Source: Halobellus clavatus
Lineage (GTDB): Archaea > Halobacteriota > Halobacteria > Halobacteriales > Haloferacaceae
NCBI RefSeq assembly: GCF_900107195.1
Contig: NZ_FNPB01000001.1
Span: forward strand, 496,001-560,000
Direction of reading: 5' to 3'
DNA: 64,000 bases
Positions 7,086-15,886 of the stretch are shown here, piece after piece. The notes under the pieces are model-generated. The model worked only from the letters and a program-made list of their open reading frames with translations. It did not search any database and was not told the DNA's origin. The position numbers and the translations under genes are program-made. Within the stretch, counting starts at the first letter, position 1; each line of letters starts with the position of its first letter.

Positions 7086-9422
7086 TCAGTCAGGCGTCTC
7101 GTCCGCCGCGCCCGCCGCCTCGAAGAGTTCCGGATACGCGACGCTGTCGGCGACGGGGGAGTCGCTCAGATCCGTGCCGAAGAGTTCGCCGACCGATCGG
7201 TCGGGAGCTGTGTAGTACTCGTCGAGCGGCCCGAACACGCTGCTGTTCTCGAGGCGGATTCCCTCGAACGTCACGACGGCGTCGATCGAGAGTGCGCCGT
7301 GTTCTTCGAGAGTCGAGACGCTCTCGAATCTGTCGAGCGTCGTGGAGAGCGGTGGGACCGCGTCGAGTTGCAACGCTGGATCGTCCAGCCGCTCGAAGGT
7401 CGCCTCCGAGATCGAGAGCGCGAGGGTGCTGGACGGCGTCACCGCAGTCTCGTGTGGCGTCCGATCCTGGATCGGTTCTTCGAGCCGATCGAGCATCGCG
7501 TGAGCGCCCTCGGCGACCGCGCGCTGGTCGAGGACGCCGGCATCGGTCACATCGCTCACGGTCTCGAGCTGTTCGAGCAGGTCCGGGTCGATCCAGTCGG
7601 GGTTCTCGAGTGGGAGCTGTCGGTACGGGCCGTCGGTCCCCGCGGTGAGTTTCTCCCGGAGCGCCTCGCGTCGCTCTTCGAGCTCTTGTCGCTGCGAGCG
7701 GCGGTGCTCGAGCGTCTCACGGACCTCGCGTCGGCGCTCGTCGAGTGCCTCCAGCGCGTCACGGAGTGCAGTTTCGGCGTCGCGCCGTTCGTCTGCGGCC
7801 TCGTCGTGGACCCGTCGCAACTGCACGTACTCGTCCCGGAGGGTCGCGAGTTCCGACCGCCGCGTGGCGGCCTGCTCGCGCTCGGATTCGAGGGTCCGAC
7901 GGCGACCCAGGCGGATCGGCAGGAGTTCGTCTGTGGTGCGGGCGAGCAGCGACTCGCGCTGTCGCAAGAGCGGGGCGAGCGTCCGGTCCCACCGGTCGAC
8001 CGGGTCGGCGTCCTCGCGGAGTGCATCGCCGACGTCGTCGGTGAGTTCGTGGGTCAGTCGATCGATGCGGTCCGGGAACGGGTGTTCCTCGAGCGCCGAT
8101 TCGAGTCGCGCGTGGACCTCTTGGGCCACGAGAAGGGTCGCGATCGCGTTCGGATCCGGATTCACATCGGCGTCGTGAGCCAGATCGGCGTGCGGAAACT
8201 CGCCGAACGCGTCGCGGACCTCGGCCACGGCGGAGTCGAACGTCAGCGATGCGTCGGGGCGCGAGAGCCCTTCGGCCCGGTCGCTGGCGACGTCGAGTGC
8301 TCGCCGGGGGACGAACAACTCGTCGACATCGCCGCTCGTGCCGCGGTTGCGCAGGCGATCCACCGCGCGGGAGGCCGCATCGAGCGATGCCGCCGCCGCG
8401 TCGTGGGCATCGATCTGTTCGTCGAGCGCGTCGATCTCCGCACGCGTGTCGACGTACGCTGAGATGGCTTCGAGCGGGACCTCGATGCCGTCAGCATCGA
8501 CCGAGAACAGCGTGGCCCCGACCGCCCCCTTGCGTGCGGGGCCGACGTCGAGGAGGTCCGGCTCCCGCGCCGACCTGACGATGAGCTCGGCCGCGCGCCG
8601 GTTCACCGCGGCCCGCGCGTCGGGATCGGCTCTCGCCTCCGGGGGCATCGGCAGGAGGCCGTACGCGTGGACGGGACTCTGTGTGAGAGTGAGGGTGGCC
8701 GTACCGAGCGAAGGGGTATCGGTATCCACGGGCAGGTCGATCGGGTAGTGATCGTCCGCAAAGCCGAGCAAAACGCGGAGTTCGCGGAGCGCGGTGTAGG
8801 TGTTGTACACGACCCGCTTGTCGGCTGACGGCACGAGGGCCTCACCGAATCCAGTGAGCAGATCGACCGACCCGAGCCCGAACAGCCAGGTGTCCGACGG
8901 CGCGTGTTCGTCGAGCAGCGCCAGGATGAGCGGAACGGCACCGGACCCGGTCCCACCGCCGAGTGAGCTCAGCACCCACACGTGATGGGGGGCCGGTCCG
9001 TCGGGGGCCTCCGGTCGATCGGTCTCGGGGTCGTCACGGTCGAACACGGCAGACAGCGCGGCGTAGACCGCGCCGAAGTTCGCGTCGCTGTCGAGGTAGT
9101 ACCGGCCGATCGCACGCTGACGAGCCGCTCCACCGTTCGCGGGGAGCCGGTCGGTGTCGGAGAGGTACCCGCGGGTGTCGATATCCATCTGGAACGTCCG
9201 ATTCGGCGGGTCCAGTCCGATGGTCTCGGCGCGGTCGGGTGCCAGAGCGTTGAGGTCCTCTGCTCGGGAGTCGATTGCGACGTACTCGAACGCTGGATCC
9301 GGATCGGTCCGGTCGACGGCCGCTGTGACAGCGTTCAGCATTCGACACCCCGCTTCGCCAATACCGAGGACGGTCACTGTCGCCGGACGCGGCGGCGACA
9401 GTGGGGCTCCACCGTTTGGCAT
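7086..9422 (-). CDS. large tubulin/FtsZ-like GTPase with coiled-coil extension
   Basis: A 778-residue protein. The N-terminal 300 residues carry a tubulin/FtsZ GTPase fold: GIGEAGC (20-26) for the first nucleotide loop, SSLGGGTGSG (152-161) as the tubulin signature, and YNTYTALREL (206-215) at the position where tubulins contact the base. FtsZ and CetZ are about 350-420 residues. Here a further 480 residues follow, including a long charged coiled coil (roughly 510-620, runs of E, R, L and A) and an extra C-terminal domain. This resembles the Tubulin_2-like group rather than FtsZ or CetZ. No membrane segment is seen. The function, perhaps a cytomotive or scaffolding polymer, is unknown. Confidence 0.8.
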   Translation of the reverse strand: MPNGGAPLSPPRPATVTVLGIGEAGCRMLNAVTAAVDRTDPDPAFEYVAIDSRAEDLNALAPDRAETIGLDPPNRTFQMDIDTRGYLSDTDRLPANGGAARQRAIGRYYLDSDANFGAVYAALSAVFDRDDPETDRPEAPDGPAPHHVWVLSSLGGGTGSGAVPLILALLDEHAPSDTWLFGLGSVDLLTGFGEALVPSADKRVVYNTYTALRELRVLLGFADDHYPIDLPVDTDTPSLGTATLTLTQSPVHAYGLLPMPPEARADPDARAAVNRRAAELIVRSAREPDLLDVGPARKGAVGATLFSVDADGIEVPLEAISAYVDTRAEIDALDEQIDAHDAAAASLDAASRAVDRLRNRGTSGDVDELFVPRRALDVASDRAEGLSRPDASLTFDSAVAEVRDAFGEFPHADLAHDADVNPDPNAIATLLVAQEVHARLESALEEHPFPDRIDRLTHELTDDVGDALREDADPVDRWDRTLAPLLRQRESLLARTTDELLPIRLGRRRTLESEREQAATRRSELATLRDEYVQLRRVHDEAADERRDAETALRDALEALDERRREVRETLEHRRSQRQELEERREALREKLTAGTDGPYRQLPLENPDWIDPDLLEQLETVSDVTDAGVLDQRAVAEGAHAMLDRLEEPIQDRTPHETAVTPSSTLALSISEATFERLDDPALQLDAVPPLSTTLDRFESVSTLEEHGALSIDAVVTFEGIRLENSSVFGPLDEYYTAPDRSVGELFGTDLSDSPVADSVAYPELFEAAGAADETPD

Positions 9423-9586
9423 ACGTTGTCGTCAGAGAGACGGTAAATAAACGTACGGCTCCGGAACAGCGATGGTTCGGTGAACTCCCCCGAGCGGTGG
9501 ATTCGAGTGCGGTCAGGTCGGCGGTTGCCGAAATCACGAGAAGGAAACCCACGGTATATATCCGGGTACGGCGTACCGTCCCGGAG

Positions 9587-10264
9587 ATGACCGACACCAC
9601 CTACGAACTCGTCGTCTTCGACGGGGACGAGACCCTCATCGACGGCGACATCATCAGCGCACTCGCCGGGCACGCCGGCGTCGCTGCGGAGGTCGAAGCC
9701 GTGAAAGCGGACGTCTGGGAGAGCGGCGCCGATCCGATGAAAGCGCTCGCAGAGCGCATCTTCCCGCACTTCGAGGGCGTTTCGACGGAGGCGCTGGATC
9801 GGCTCGTGCGGTCGCTCCAGTTCGCGCCGGGTGCCGAGACGGTGGCGCGAAACGTCACGTGTCAGACGGCAATCTTCACGGCGCTGTCGCCGCTCGCGAG
9901 TCACGTCGCGGACGAACTCGCCCTCGACTGGGAGCGGGCGAACACGCCGGTCGCCACGGACGGCGTGCTCACGGGTGAACTCCGCGGAGAGATCGTCGAC
10001 CGCGGGAAAGGCCCCGTGCTCGACGCCCTGGTGGCCGATCTCGGCATCGACCACGACCAGGTCATCGCCATCGGTGATGGCCCGCACGACGAACCGCTCT
10101 TCACCCGCGCCGGCTTTTCGATCGGTCTCGACCCGAAGCCGTCGGTTCGGGAGGTCCCCGACGTCGTCATCGACGAACGGGACTTCTTCCGCACCGTTCC
10201 GTATCTGCACGAACGGGGGGTACTCGACGCCACGGTCCGTGGTGAACGGTCCGCCGAGTGTTGA
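9587..10264 (+). CDS. SerB-like HAD phosphatase
   Basis: A 225-residue HAD-superfamily hydrolase resembling phosphoserine phosphatase. Motif I is FDGDETLID (DxDxT), a Thr/Ser motif II is in TALSPLA, the lysine motif is RGKGPVLDAL, and motif IV is GDGPHDEPLF. In SerB the last motif is usually GDGAND-like, so the H in place of N is a deviation and the substrate may differ. The ATG at 9587 is preferred over far upstream starts because motif I follows directly and a TATATA element lies about 30 bases upstream. Divergent from the tubulin-like gene. Confidence 0.78.
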   Translation: MTDTTYELVVFDGDETLIDGDIISALAGHAGVAAEVEAVKADVWESGADPMKALAERIFPHFEGVSTEALDRLVRSLQFAPGAETVARNVTCQTAIFTALSPLASHVADELALDWERANTPVATDGVLTGELRGEIVDRGKGPVLDALVADLGIDHDQVIAIGDGPHDEPLFTRAGFSIGLDPKPSVREVPDVVIDERDFFRTVPYLHERGVLDATVRGERSAEC

Positions 10265-10401
10265 CGGTGCCGCGAACCGGCGTCGAGCGACTGTCGTCCC
10301 GGACCGACGGCTGGGGCGAGAGCAGGTGTGACCGACCGGACGAGACCGCTCGTCCACCGATGAACGAACGCGACCCGGCGAGCGAGGTCCCCGCGGAACG
10401 G

Positions 10402-11466
10402 TTATAGCTGATCGAGAATCCGATCGGCGGCACTCGCGGACGTGTCTACCTCGGTCCGACGCTCCTCCTCGTCGTTCCACGCCGTCTCGGGACGACTCTG
10501 GAGGATGTAGAACTGCTTCTCATCGCCCGTTTCCTCGATCGCCCACTCGATGTCCTGGGGCCGATCGTAGTGCTGTTCGATGGCCTTCGCGAGGTCGGTC
10601 AGTTTGATGATCTCGTCGGCGGTCAGCGAGGGAACGTCCCGTTTGTCGTCCTCGACGGAGACCTCCTCCGTCCCAGCGTCTGTCGGGACCGTCATGATGT
10701 CTTTCTTCTGGACGTTGCGATCGACGATCTTGTAGACTGGCTTGTCGACGAGGAAGCTATCCGGAGTGACCGAGCCGCTCACGACGGCCTCGCCGAGTCC
10801 CCAGTTGGACTCGATGCGGACCTTCGATCGGTCGCCGTTCGAGGGGTTCAGCGTGAACATCACGCCGGAGGTCCGCGCGTCGACCATCTTTTGGATGCCG
10901 ACGCTGATGAGCACCTCGTCGTGCTCGAAGTCGTGCTCCTCGCGGTACGTGATCGCCCGCGCGGTGAACAGACTGGCCATACACGCTTTCGTCCGCTGTT
11001 TCACCGACTCGAAGTCGCTGACGTTGAGATAGGTGTCCTGCTGGCCGGCGAAACTGGCGTCGGGCAGATCCTCAGCCGTCGCCGACGAGCGGACCGCGAC
11101 CTGTAAATCCGTCGTGCCGGCTTCAGATCGGAGTTGCTCCCAGGCGGATCGCAGTTCGGCCGAGAGGAATTCCGGGAACTCGGCGCGCTCGATGTGTTCG
11201 CGGATGTCTTCGCTGGCTGCGGCGACGTCGTTGTCGTCGTCGATGTCGACCGTCGAGAGTCGCTCTGTGATGTACTCGGTGAGCGACTGTGTTTCGAGAA
11301 ACGCCTCGTAGAAGTCGGTCGTGACGGCGAACCCCGGCGGGACCTCGACCTCCTCGCCGGCCTCCATCAGTTCGCCCAGGGAGGCGTTCTTGCCGCCCAC
11401 GAGGTCGACGCTATCTTTCGTGCAATCCGGCGACGCGAAGTGAAGTGTGTACGTTGGCTCGGTCAT
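10402..11466 (-). CDS. ATP-grasp (PPDK_N) subunit of a split dikinase-type phosphotransferase
   Basis: A 354-residue protein equal to the N-terminal nucleotide-binding domain of PEP synthase/PPDK. Visible landmarks are GGKNASLGELMEAG, VAVRSSATAEDLPDASFAGQ, TSGVMFTLNPSNGD and the closing FYILQSRPETAW. It has no phosphohistidine or PEP-binding TIM barrel. The partner with the phosphohistidine domain lies 35 bases upstream on the same strand. This split architecture is that of phenylphosphate synthase (ATP subunit plus large substrate/His subunit) and of a divided rifampin phosphotransferase. It should transfer the beta-phosphate of ATP to the partner's histidine, releasing AMP and phosphate. 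Confidence 0.85.
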   Translation of the reverse strand: MTEPTYTLHFASPDCTKDSVDLVGGKNASLGELMEAGEEVEVPPGFAVTTDFYEAFLETQSLTEYITERLSTVDIDDDNDVAAASEDIREHIERAEFPEFLSAELRSAWEQLRSEAGTTDLQVAVRSSATAEDLPDASFAGQQDTYLNVSDFESVKQRTKACMASLFTARAITYREEHDFEHDEVLISVGIQKMVDARTSGVMFTLNPSNGDRSKVRIESNWGLGEAVVSGSVTPDSFLVDKPVYKIVDRNVQKKDIMTVPTDAGTEEVSVEDDKRDVPSLTADEIIKLTDLAKAIEQHYDRPQDIEWAIEETGDEKQFYILQSRPETAWNDEEERRTEVDTSASAADRILDQL

Positions 11467-11501
11467 TGTATGGTCTCTATTGACAATGTGTTACTTAGCG
11501 A

Positions 11502-13403
11502 TTACTCCGCTCGTTCCAGAATCTCGACCTCGCCGGTTTCCCCGTCGAGGCGGACGATGTCGCCGGTCTCGATGATCGAGGTCGCGTGTCCGGTGCCGGT
11601 CACCGCCGGGAGACCGTACTCGCGGCACACGATCGCCGCGTGACTCGTGATTCCGCCGTCGTCCGTCACCGCGCCCTTCGCTCGCGGGAAGACCGGGGCC
11701 CACGCGGGGTTCGTCAGTGGGGCGACGAGGATCTCGCCCTCCTGCAGTTTGTCGATGTCGCTGGAATCCTTGACGATGCGGGCCGGGCCTTCGACCTGTC
11801 CGGATGAGGACCCGAACCCGTCGAGGTTCGTCTCGTCGCCGCTGTCGGACTCGATGTCCAGCCAGTTTTCGACCTTTTCGGTCGTGATGCCCCACAGCAT
11901 CTGCATCAGCGGGTCGGTGACTTCTTCGGGCGGTTCGCCCAGTGCGGGCGAGGGGTCCCACGCTTTGGCAGCCTCGAAGATCTGTCGGCGCTCCGCGGCG
12001 CGGTCCTGCCAGCGCTCGGAGACGAACGCGCCCTTCCCGAGCGCCCACGTCTCACACGCCTCTTCGAGCAACTCCGCCACCTCGAATCGGTTAAAGAGGA
12101 AGATGTCCTCCTCGTCGGCCAACAGCCCGTGGTTGACCAGCAGTTCGCCGAACTCTCGCATCTTGCGGAAGACGATGGTGTGCAGCCAGTTCTCGATCCA
12201 GAACTGGTGGTTCTCGGCGTACTCATAGACGGCCATACAGGTCTCGTAGGCCGCATCGAACTCCTCGCGCTCCTCGGGGCTCAGATACTGCCGGTACTCG
12301 TCGACCACCTCGTCGCGCTCGGCCTGCAGTGCCGCGAAGTCCCGGCCGAGTTCCTCGCCGGCTTGCAGCCGGTCGACCTTCGACTCGAGGTGATCGAACG
12401 GGGCCTGGAGGTCCTCGATCCACGAGCCCTTGTAACTGTGGAACCCGTCGCCGTACGTCATATAGAACCAGGGATCTTTGACCTCGTCGAACCGCTCCAT
12501 AAATTCGGTTCCCGCGTCGGTCGCTCGAAGCCGGGCGATCTTCTCGTCCGGCGATCCCTCGGACGTCAGCACGTCGGTGACGTCCGACCCGAGTTCCACG
12601 GCGAACTCGGCCAGTTCGTTCAGTTCCTGGTCGGGGCGGAAGACGTCGGCTTCCACGGCGGAGACCATCTTCCCGATCGCGTCGTCGGAGATGTCGGGGA
12701 ACAGCTCGCGGCTGAGCTCGGTGAACTGCATATACGCCAGGTAGGCGAGATACAGGAACTCGAAGTGACGTTGCCACCCTTCGAGGGCGAGTTCGGTCAG
12801 CCGGTTGTAGTTTCGGACCACCTCGAGCGTCGATTGGCTCTGGCCTTTGCCCTGCGTGATCACGTCGTCGGGGACGTACTCCGGAAGGGCCGACGGGACG
12901 TCGAGGTCGTCGATCTCGCGGCCGATCTCTTTGACCGCGGGCAGCCAGACGCCGTTGTACAGGGCGTCGTAGTTCTCGTAGTAGTACTCGCTCCGCTCTT
13001 TGAAGAGCTTCCCGCGCTCTTCGAGCAGTTCCTCGTCTTCGACGTTGATACCGGTGAAGTACGCGTACCCGGCGACGACGCGGATGTCGACGGACATCGA
13101 CGGCGGTATCGCGAAGACGCGGCTGGTGTTCTGCGCCATCGCGATCTGCCACGCCTGCGCGCTGATCGTCATATCCCACGGCAGCAGCGGCTCGGTCGTG
13201 TCTTTCTTGTCCCAGAACCAGAACCGATCTCGCTCGTACTCCGTTCGGTCGTCGGTGAGTTCGAACCGGAAGTACTCGGGGTACATCTCCTCCCAGCCGT
13301 CCAGTTCCGCGGGGAGGTCTAGTTCGCCCGCGTGGGGGAAGCGCGTCCGCGCTTCGTCTGTCGTGTGGCCCGTTGGTTTCTGCGCACTCTGGTCAGATCC
13401 CAT
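11502..13403 (-). CDS. substrate/phosphohistidine subunit, phenylphosphate synthase-like
   Basis: A 633-residue protein whose last 100 residues are the mobile PEP-utilizing phosphohistidine domain (GGITSHAAIVCREYGLPAV, with the active histidine near residue 588). The first 500 residues are helix-rich and aromatic-rich, with no PEP-synthase TIM barrel, as in the substrate domain of phenylphosphate synthase or rifampin phosphotransferase. It probably accepts phosphate from the downstream ATP-grasp subunit and passes it to a hydroxylated, perhaps phenolic, substrate. ATG at 13403 is chosen over a GTG at 13415; a TATA element about 25 bases upstream implies a nearly leaderless mRNA. The neighbouring Rieske oxygenase supports an aromatic substrate, but this is inference. 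Confidence 0.82.
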   Translation of the reverse strand: MGSDQSAQKPTGHTTDEARTRFPHAGELDLPAELDGWEEMYPEYFRFELTDDRTEYERDRFWFWDKKDTTEPLLPWDMTISAQAWQIAMAQNTSRVFAIPPSMSVDIRVVAGYAYFTGINVEDEELLEERGKLFKERSEYYYENYDALYNGVWLPAVKEIGREIDDLDVPSALPEYVPDDVITQGKGQSQSTLEVVRNYNRLTELALEGWQRHFEFLYLAYLAYMQFTELSRELFPDISDDAIGKMVSAVEADVFRPDQELNELAEFAVELGSDVTDVLTSEGSPDEKIARLRATDAGTEFMERFDEVKDPWFYMTYGDGFHSYKGSWIEDLQAPFDHLESKVDRLQAGEELGRDFAALQAERDEVVDEYRQYLSPEEREEFDAAYETCMAVYEYAENHQFWIENWLHTIVFRKMREFGELLVNHGLLADEEDIFLFNRFEVAELLEEACETWALGKGAFVSERWQDRAAERRQIFEAAKAWDPSPALGEPPEEVTDPLMQMLWGITTEKVENWLDIESDSGDETNLDGFGSSSGQVEGPARIVKDSSDIDKLQEGEILVAPLTNPAWAPVFPRAKGAVTDDGGITSHAAIVCREYGLPAVTGTGHATSIIETGDIVRLDGETGEVEILERAE

Positions 13404-13426
13404 GCGAATAGTCACCGCGACACAGC

Positions 13427-13470
13427 TATTTATAACTAACGAAGGTTAGAGTAGTATTGTAACCTAATAC
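13427..13470 (-). promoter_or_regulatory. promoter with overlapping inverted repeats for the split phosphotransferase operon
   Basis: A TATTTATAA element lies about 25 bases before the ATG at 13403. Immediately upstream are two dyads: CTAAC-GAAG-GTTAG (13436-13449) and GTATT-N7-AATAC (13454-13470). Their placement over the TATA/BRE zone suits a repressor or activator, perhaps the winged-helix regulator encoded at 19710. Confidence 0.45.
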
Positions 13471-13570
13471 CCGACTGAGAGAAACTATTGTATTCTATAT
13501 CTCGGATGATATGGATATAAATTCCGGATAAGGGAGTAGTTTGATTACACCGTAATTACAACGGGGTGCT

Positions 13571-14275
13571 ATGCGAGTCGGACTCATCAGCGACGTTCAC
13601 GCAAACCGTCCCGCCCTCGACGCCGTCCTCGAAGCGATGCCCGACGTCGACGCGCTCGTCCACGCGGGCGACGTCGTCGGCTACGGCCCGTTTCCCAGCG
13701 ACGTCATCGAACGTTTCCGAGACGAGGGGATCGTCTCGATCCAGGGGAATCACGACCGCGCGGTCCTCGGAACGTTTCACGACAACTTCCATCGGATCCC
13801 GAAGACGGCTGCCCAGTGGACGACAGAACGGCTGACCGACGACGAACTCGCGTATCTGGACGCGCTCCCGGTCGAGCGCGAACTGGCTGGTGGCCGTCTC
13901 AAGGTCGTCCACGGCGCTCCCGGAAACCCCAACACCTACACCTATCCCGAGGACTTCTCGGCGGACTTGCTCGGCGAGGAGTCGGTGTTGGCGGTCGGTC
14001 ACACGCATCTCCAGGCGAAAGCCAGCTTCGACGCGGGCACCGTCGTCAATCCCGGCAGCGTCGGTCTCCCGCGGGACGGCGACTGGCGGGCAGCCTACGC
14101 GGTGGTCGACCTCGATGCGGGGACCGTCGACCTGCGGCGGGTCGAGTACCCCCGCAAAGAGACCCAGGAAGCCCTCGCGGCGAACGACCTCCCGGAGGTC
14201 CTGATCGACGGCCTCGAACACGGCGAGTTGGTGTTCGGGCGGGCGAAACGGTCGGTGGACGATTCGGTCGAGTAG
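13571..14275 (+). CDS. calcineurin-like metallophosphoesterase (YfcE/MJ0936 type)
   Basis: A 234-residue protein with all motifs of the calcineurin-like phosphoesterase superfamily: ISDVHAN, HAGDVVGYGP, GNHDR, VVHGAPG and GHTH. These ligate a two-metal centre (usually Mn or Ni) for phosphomono- or diester hydrolysis. The gene runs opposite to the phosphotransferase operon from a shared AT-rich intergenic region. It might hydrolyse the phosphorylated product or be unrelated housekeeping; the sequence cannot decide. Confidence 0.85.
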   Translation: MRVGLISDVHANRPALDAVLEAMPDVDALVHAGDVVGYGPFPSDVIERFRDEGIVSIQGNHDRAVLGTFHDNFHRIPKTAAQWTTERLTDDELAYLDALPVERELAGGRLKVVHGAPGNPNTYTYPEDFSADLLGEESVLAVGHTHLQAKASFDAGTVVNPGSVGLPRDGDWRAAYAVVDLDAGTVDLRRVEYPRKETQEALAANDLPEVLIDGLEHGELVFGRAKRSVDDSVE

Positions 14276-14293
14276 GCGCTCCATCGCGTTACC

Positions 14294-14339
14294 GGTGCTG
14301 TGTTCCCGTCGTCGAGGGTGCTGTGTTCCCGCCGTCGAG
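14294..14339. repeat. two-copy 23-bp tandem repeat
   Basis: The unit starting GGTGCTGTGTTCCCG occurs at 14294-14316 and again at 14317-14339 with one mismatch (GTCGTC versus GCCGTC). It lies between the convergent phosphoesterase and aldehyde dehydrogenase genes, just after both stop codons. It could be a slippage duplication or part of a 3'-end structure. Confidence 0.8.
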
Positions 14340-14343
14340 CCGT

Positions 14344-15822
14344 CTAGAACGGGTAGTCCCGCGGCTGGTGCTGGATCGAGGTCCACTTCGTCTCGGTGAG
14401 TTCGTCGATGATCCACTCGCCGTTGTACCGGCCCATTCCGGAGGCTTTCATCCCGCCGAAGGGCACGTGCGGTTCGTTGTTGATCGGCTGGTCGTTGATG
14501 TGGACCATCCCGGCGTCGATCCGGTCGGCGACGTCGCGGGCCCGCTGGACTCGCCCGGCGTGGACCGACGCCGCGAGGCCGTACTCGGTGTCGTTGGCGA
14601 GTTCGACCGCCTCGTCGTCGCTCCCGAACGGCACCACCGGTGCGACCGGGCCGAAGTGCTCGTTGCAGGCGGCGGCCATCTCGTTCGACATCCCCGAGAG
14701 CACCGTCGGTTCGACGAAGAGGCCGTCGGCGTCGCCGCCGAGTTCGAGCGTCGCGCCCGCTTCGAGGGACTGCTCGACGTACGACAGCATCGAGTCCCGC
14801 TCTGCCGCGTTGATGATCGGGCCGACGACGGTCTCCGCATCGAGCGGATCGCCGACGGGCAGTTCCGCGGCGCGATCGGTGAGCCGGGAGACGTACTCGT
14901 CGTAGATCGACTCGTGGACGAGGTGGCGGTTGATCGAGATGCAGATCTGTCCCTGATGCATAAACGAGCCGAAGATCCCCGCGTCGACCGCCCGGTCGAC
15001 GTCCGCGTCGTCGAGGACGACGTGGGGGTTGTTGCCGCCGAGTTCCATCGCGGGGAACGCGAGCGCCTCGGCCGCGTTGCGAGCGACGCGCTGTCCCACC
15101 GACGTCGACCCGGTGAACGCCACCGCCGAGAGTTCGGGATGGGAGGCGACCCGATCGCCGATCTCCGATCCGTGGCCCGTCACGACGTTCAGGACGCCGT
15201 CGGGGAGTCCCGCCTCCTCGAACAGTTTGGCGATGAGGAGGCCGCCGGTGATCGGCGTCTCCGTGGCGGGCTTGAGCACGACGCTGTTTCCGAGAGCGAT
15301 GGCGGGAGCGACCGCCCGAAGCGACAGCTGAAACGGGAAGTTCCACGGCGAGATCACGCCGACGACTCCGACGGGCTCCCGTTTGACGATGTTCTCCTTC
15401 CCGGCCACCTTCGATTGGCTGTGGCTGCCCGTCATCCGGAACGGATACGTGGCGACGTCGTGCATCATCTCGCCGGTCGAGGTGAACTCCCGCGACGCCT
15501 TCGGGCGGGCGCTCCCCGACTCGATCGCCAACAGTTCCGTCAGCGCCGCGTGGTGTTCTTCGATGCGGTGCTGGACCGCCCGGATGATCTCGCCGCGCTC
15601 CTGGGGCAGCACCTCCTGCCACGTCTCCTGGGCACGGGCGGCCGCCTCGTAGGCCGCGTCGACGTCCTCGGTGGTGCCGGCCGGCACCTCGGCGACGACG
15701 TCCCGGGTCGCCGGGTTCTCGACGGGGATCGATTCTCGGCCCCCCGACCGCCACTCGCCGTCGATGTACACGCTGTTCCAGTCTGCCGTGATCGAAAAAT
15801 CGCTCGGATGGGTCTGTGTCAT
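14344..15822 (-). CDS. NAD(P)-dependent aldehyde dehydrogenase
   Basis: A 492-residue ALDH-superfamily enzyme of standard length. It shows the cofactor-binding SPWNFPFQLSLRAVAPA region, FTGSTSVGQRVA, the catalytic glutamate in MELGGNNPHVVL, and the nucleophilic cysteine in HQGQICISINRHLVH. It resembles aryl-aldehyde (benzaldehyde/vanillin-type) dehydrogenases and would oxidise an aldehyde to an acid. Its neighbours, an alcohol dehydrogenase and a ring-hydroxylating oxygenase, suggest a step in aromatic side-chain degradation. The exact substrate is inferred only. Confidence 0.88.
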   Translation of the reverse strand: MTQTHPSDFSITADWNSVYIDGEWRSGGRESIPVENPATRDVVAEVPAGTTEDVDAAYEAAARAQETWQEVLPQERGEIIRAVQHRIEEHHAALTELLAIESGSARPKASREFTSTGEMMHDVATYPFRMTGSHSQSKVAGKENIVKREPVGVVGVISPWNFPFQLSLRAVAPAIALGNSVVLKPATETPITGGLLIAKLFEEAGLPDGVLNVVTGHGSEIGDRVASHPELSAVAFTGSTSVGQRVARNAAEALAFPAMELGGNNPHVVLDDADVDRAVDAGIFGSFMHQGQICISINRHLVHESIYDEYVSRLTDRAAELPVGDPLDAETVVGPIINAAERDSMLSYVEQSLEAGATLELGGDADGLFVEPTVLSGMSNEMAAACNEHFGPVAPVVPFGSDDEAVELANDTEYGLAASVHAGRVQRARDVADRIDAGMVHINDQPINNEPHVPFGGMKASGMGRYNGEWIIDELTETKWTSIQHQPRDYPF

Positions 15823-15886
15823 ACTCTCAGTCTCGTTCGGTGGTTGCTCGGTCGATGCCTCCGGAATCGAATCCCGTCACGGACGG

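Noticed and set aside
5955-8462. 835-codon open frame on the plus strand
   Set aside because: It is antisense to the KDG kinase, the hypothetical gene and the tubulin-like gene, all with recognisable motifs. It has an Arg-rich composition typical of GC-rich shadow frames.
11906-13322. Several long frames opposite or offset to the phosphohistidine subunit gene
   Set aside because: The minus-strand frame with the phosphohistidine motif accounts for the region; the others are Arg/Pro-rich shadows.
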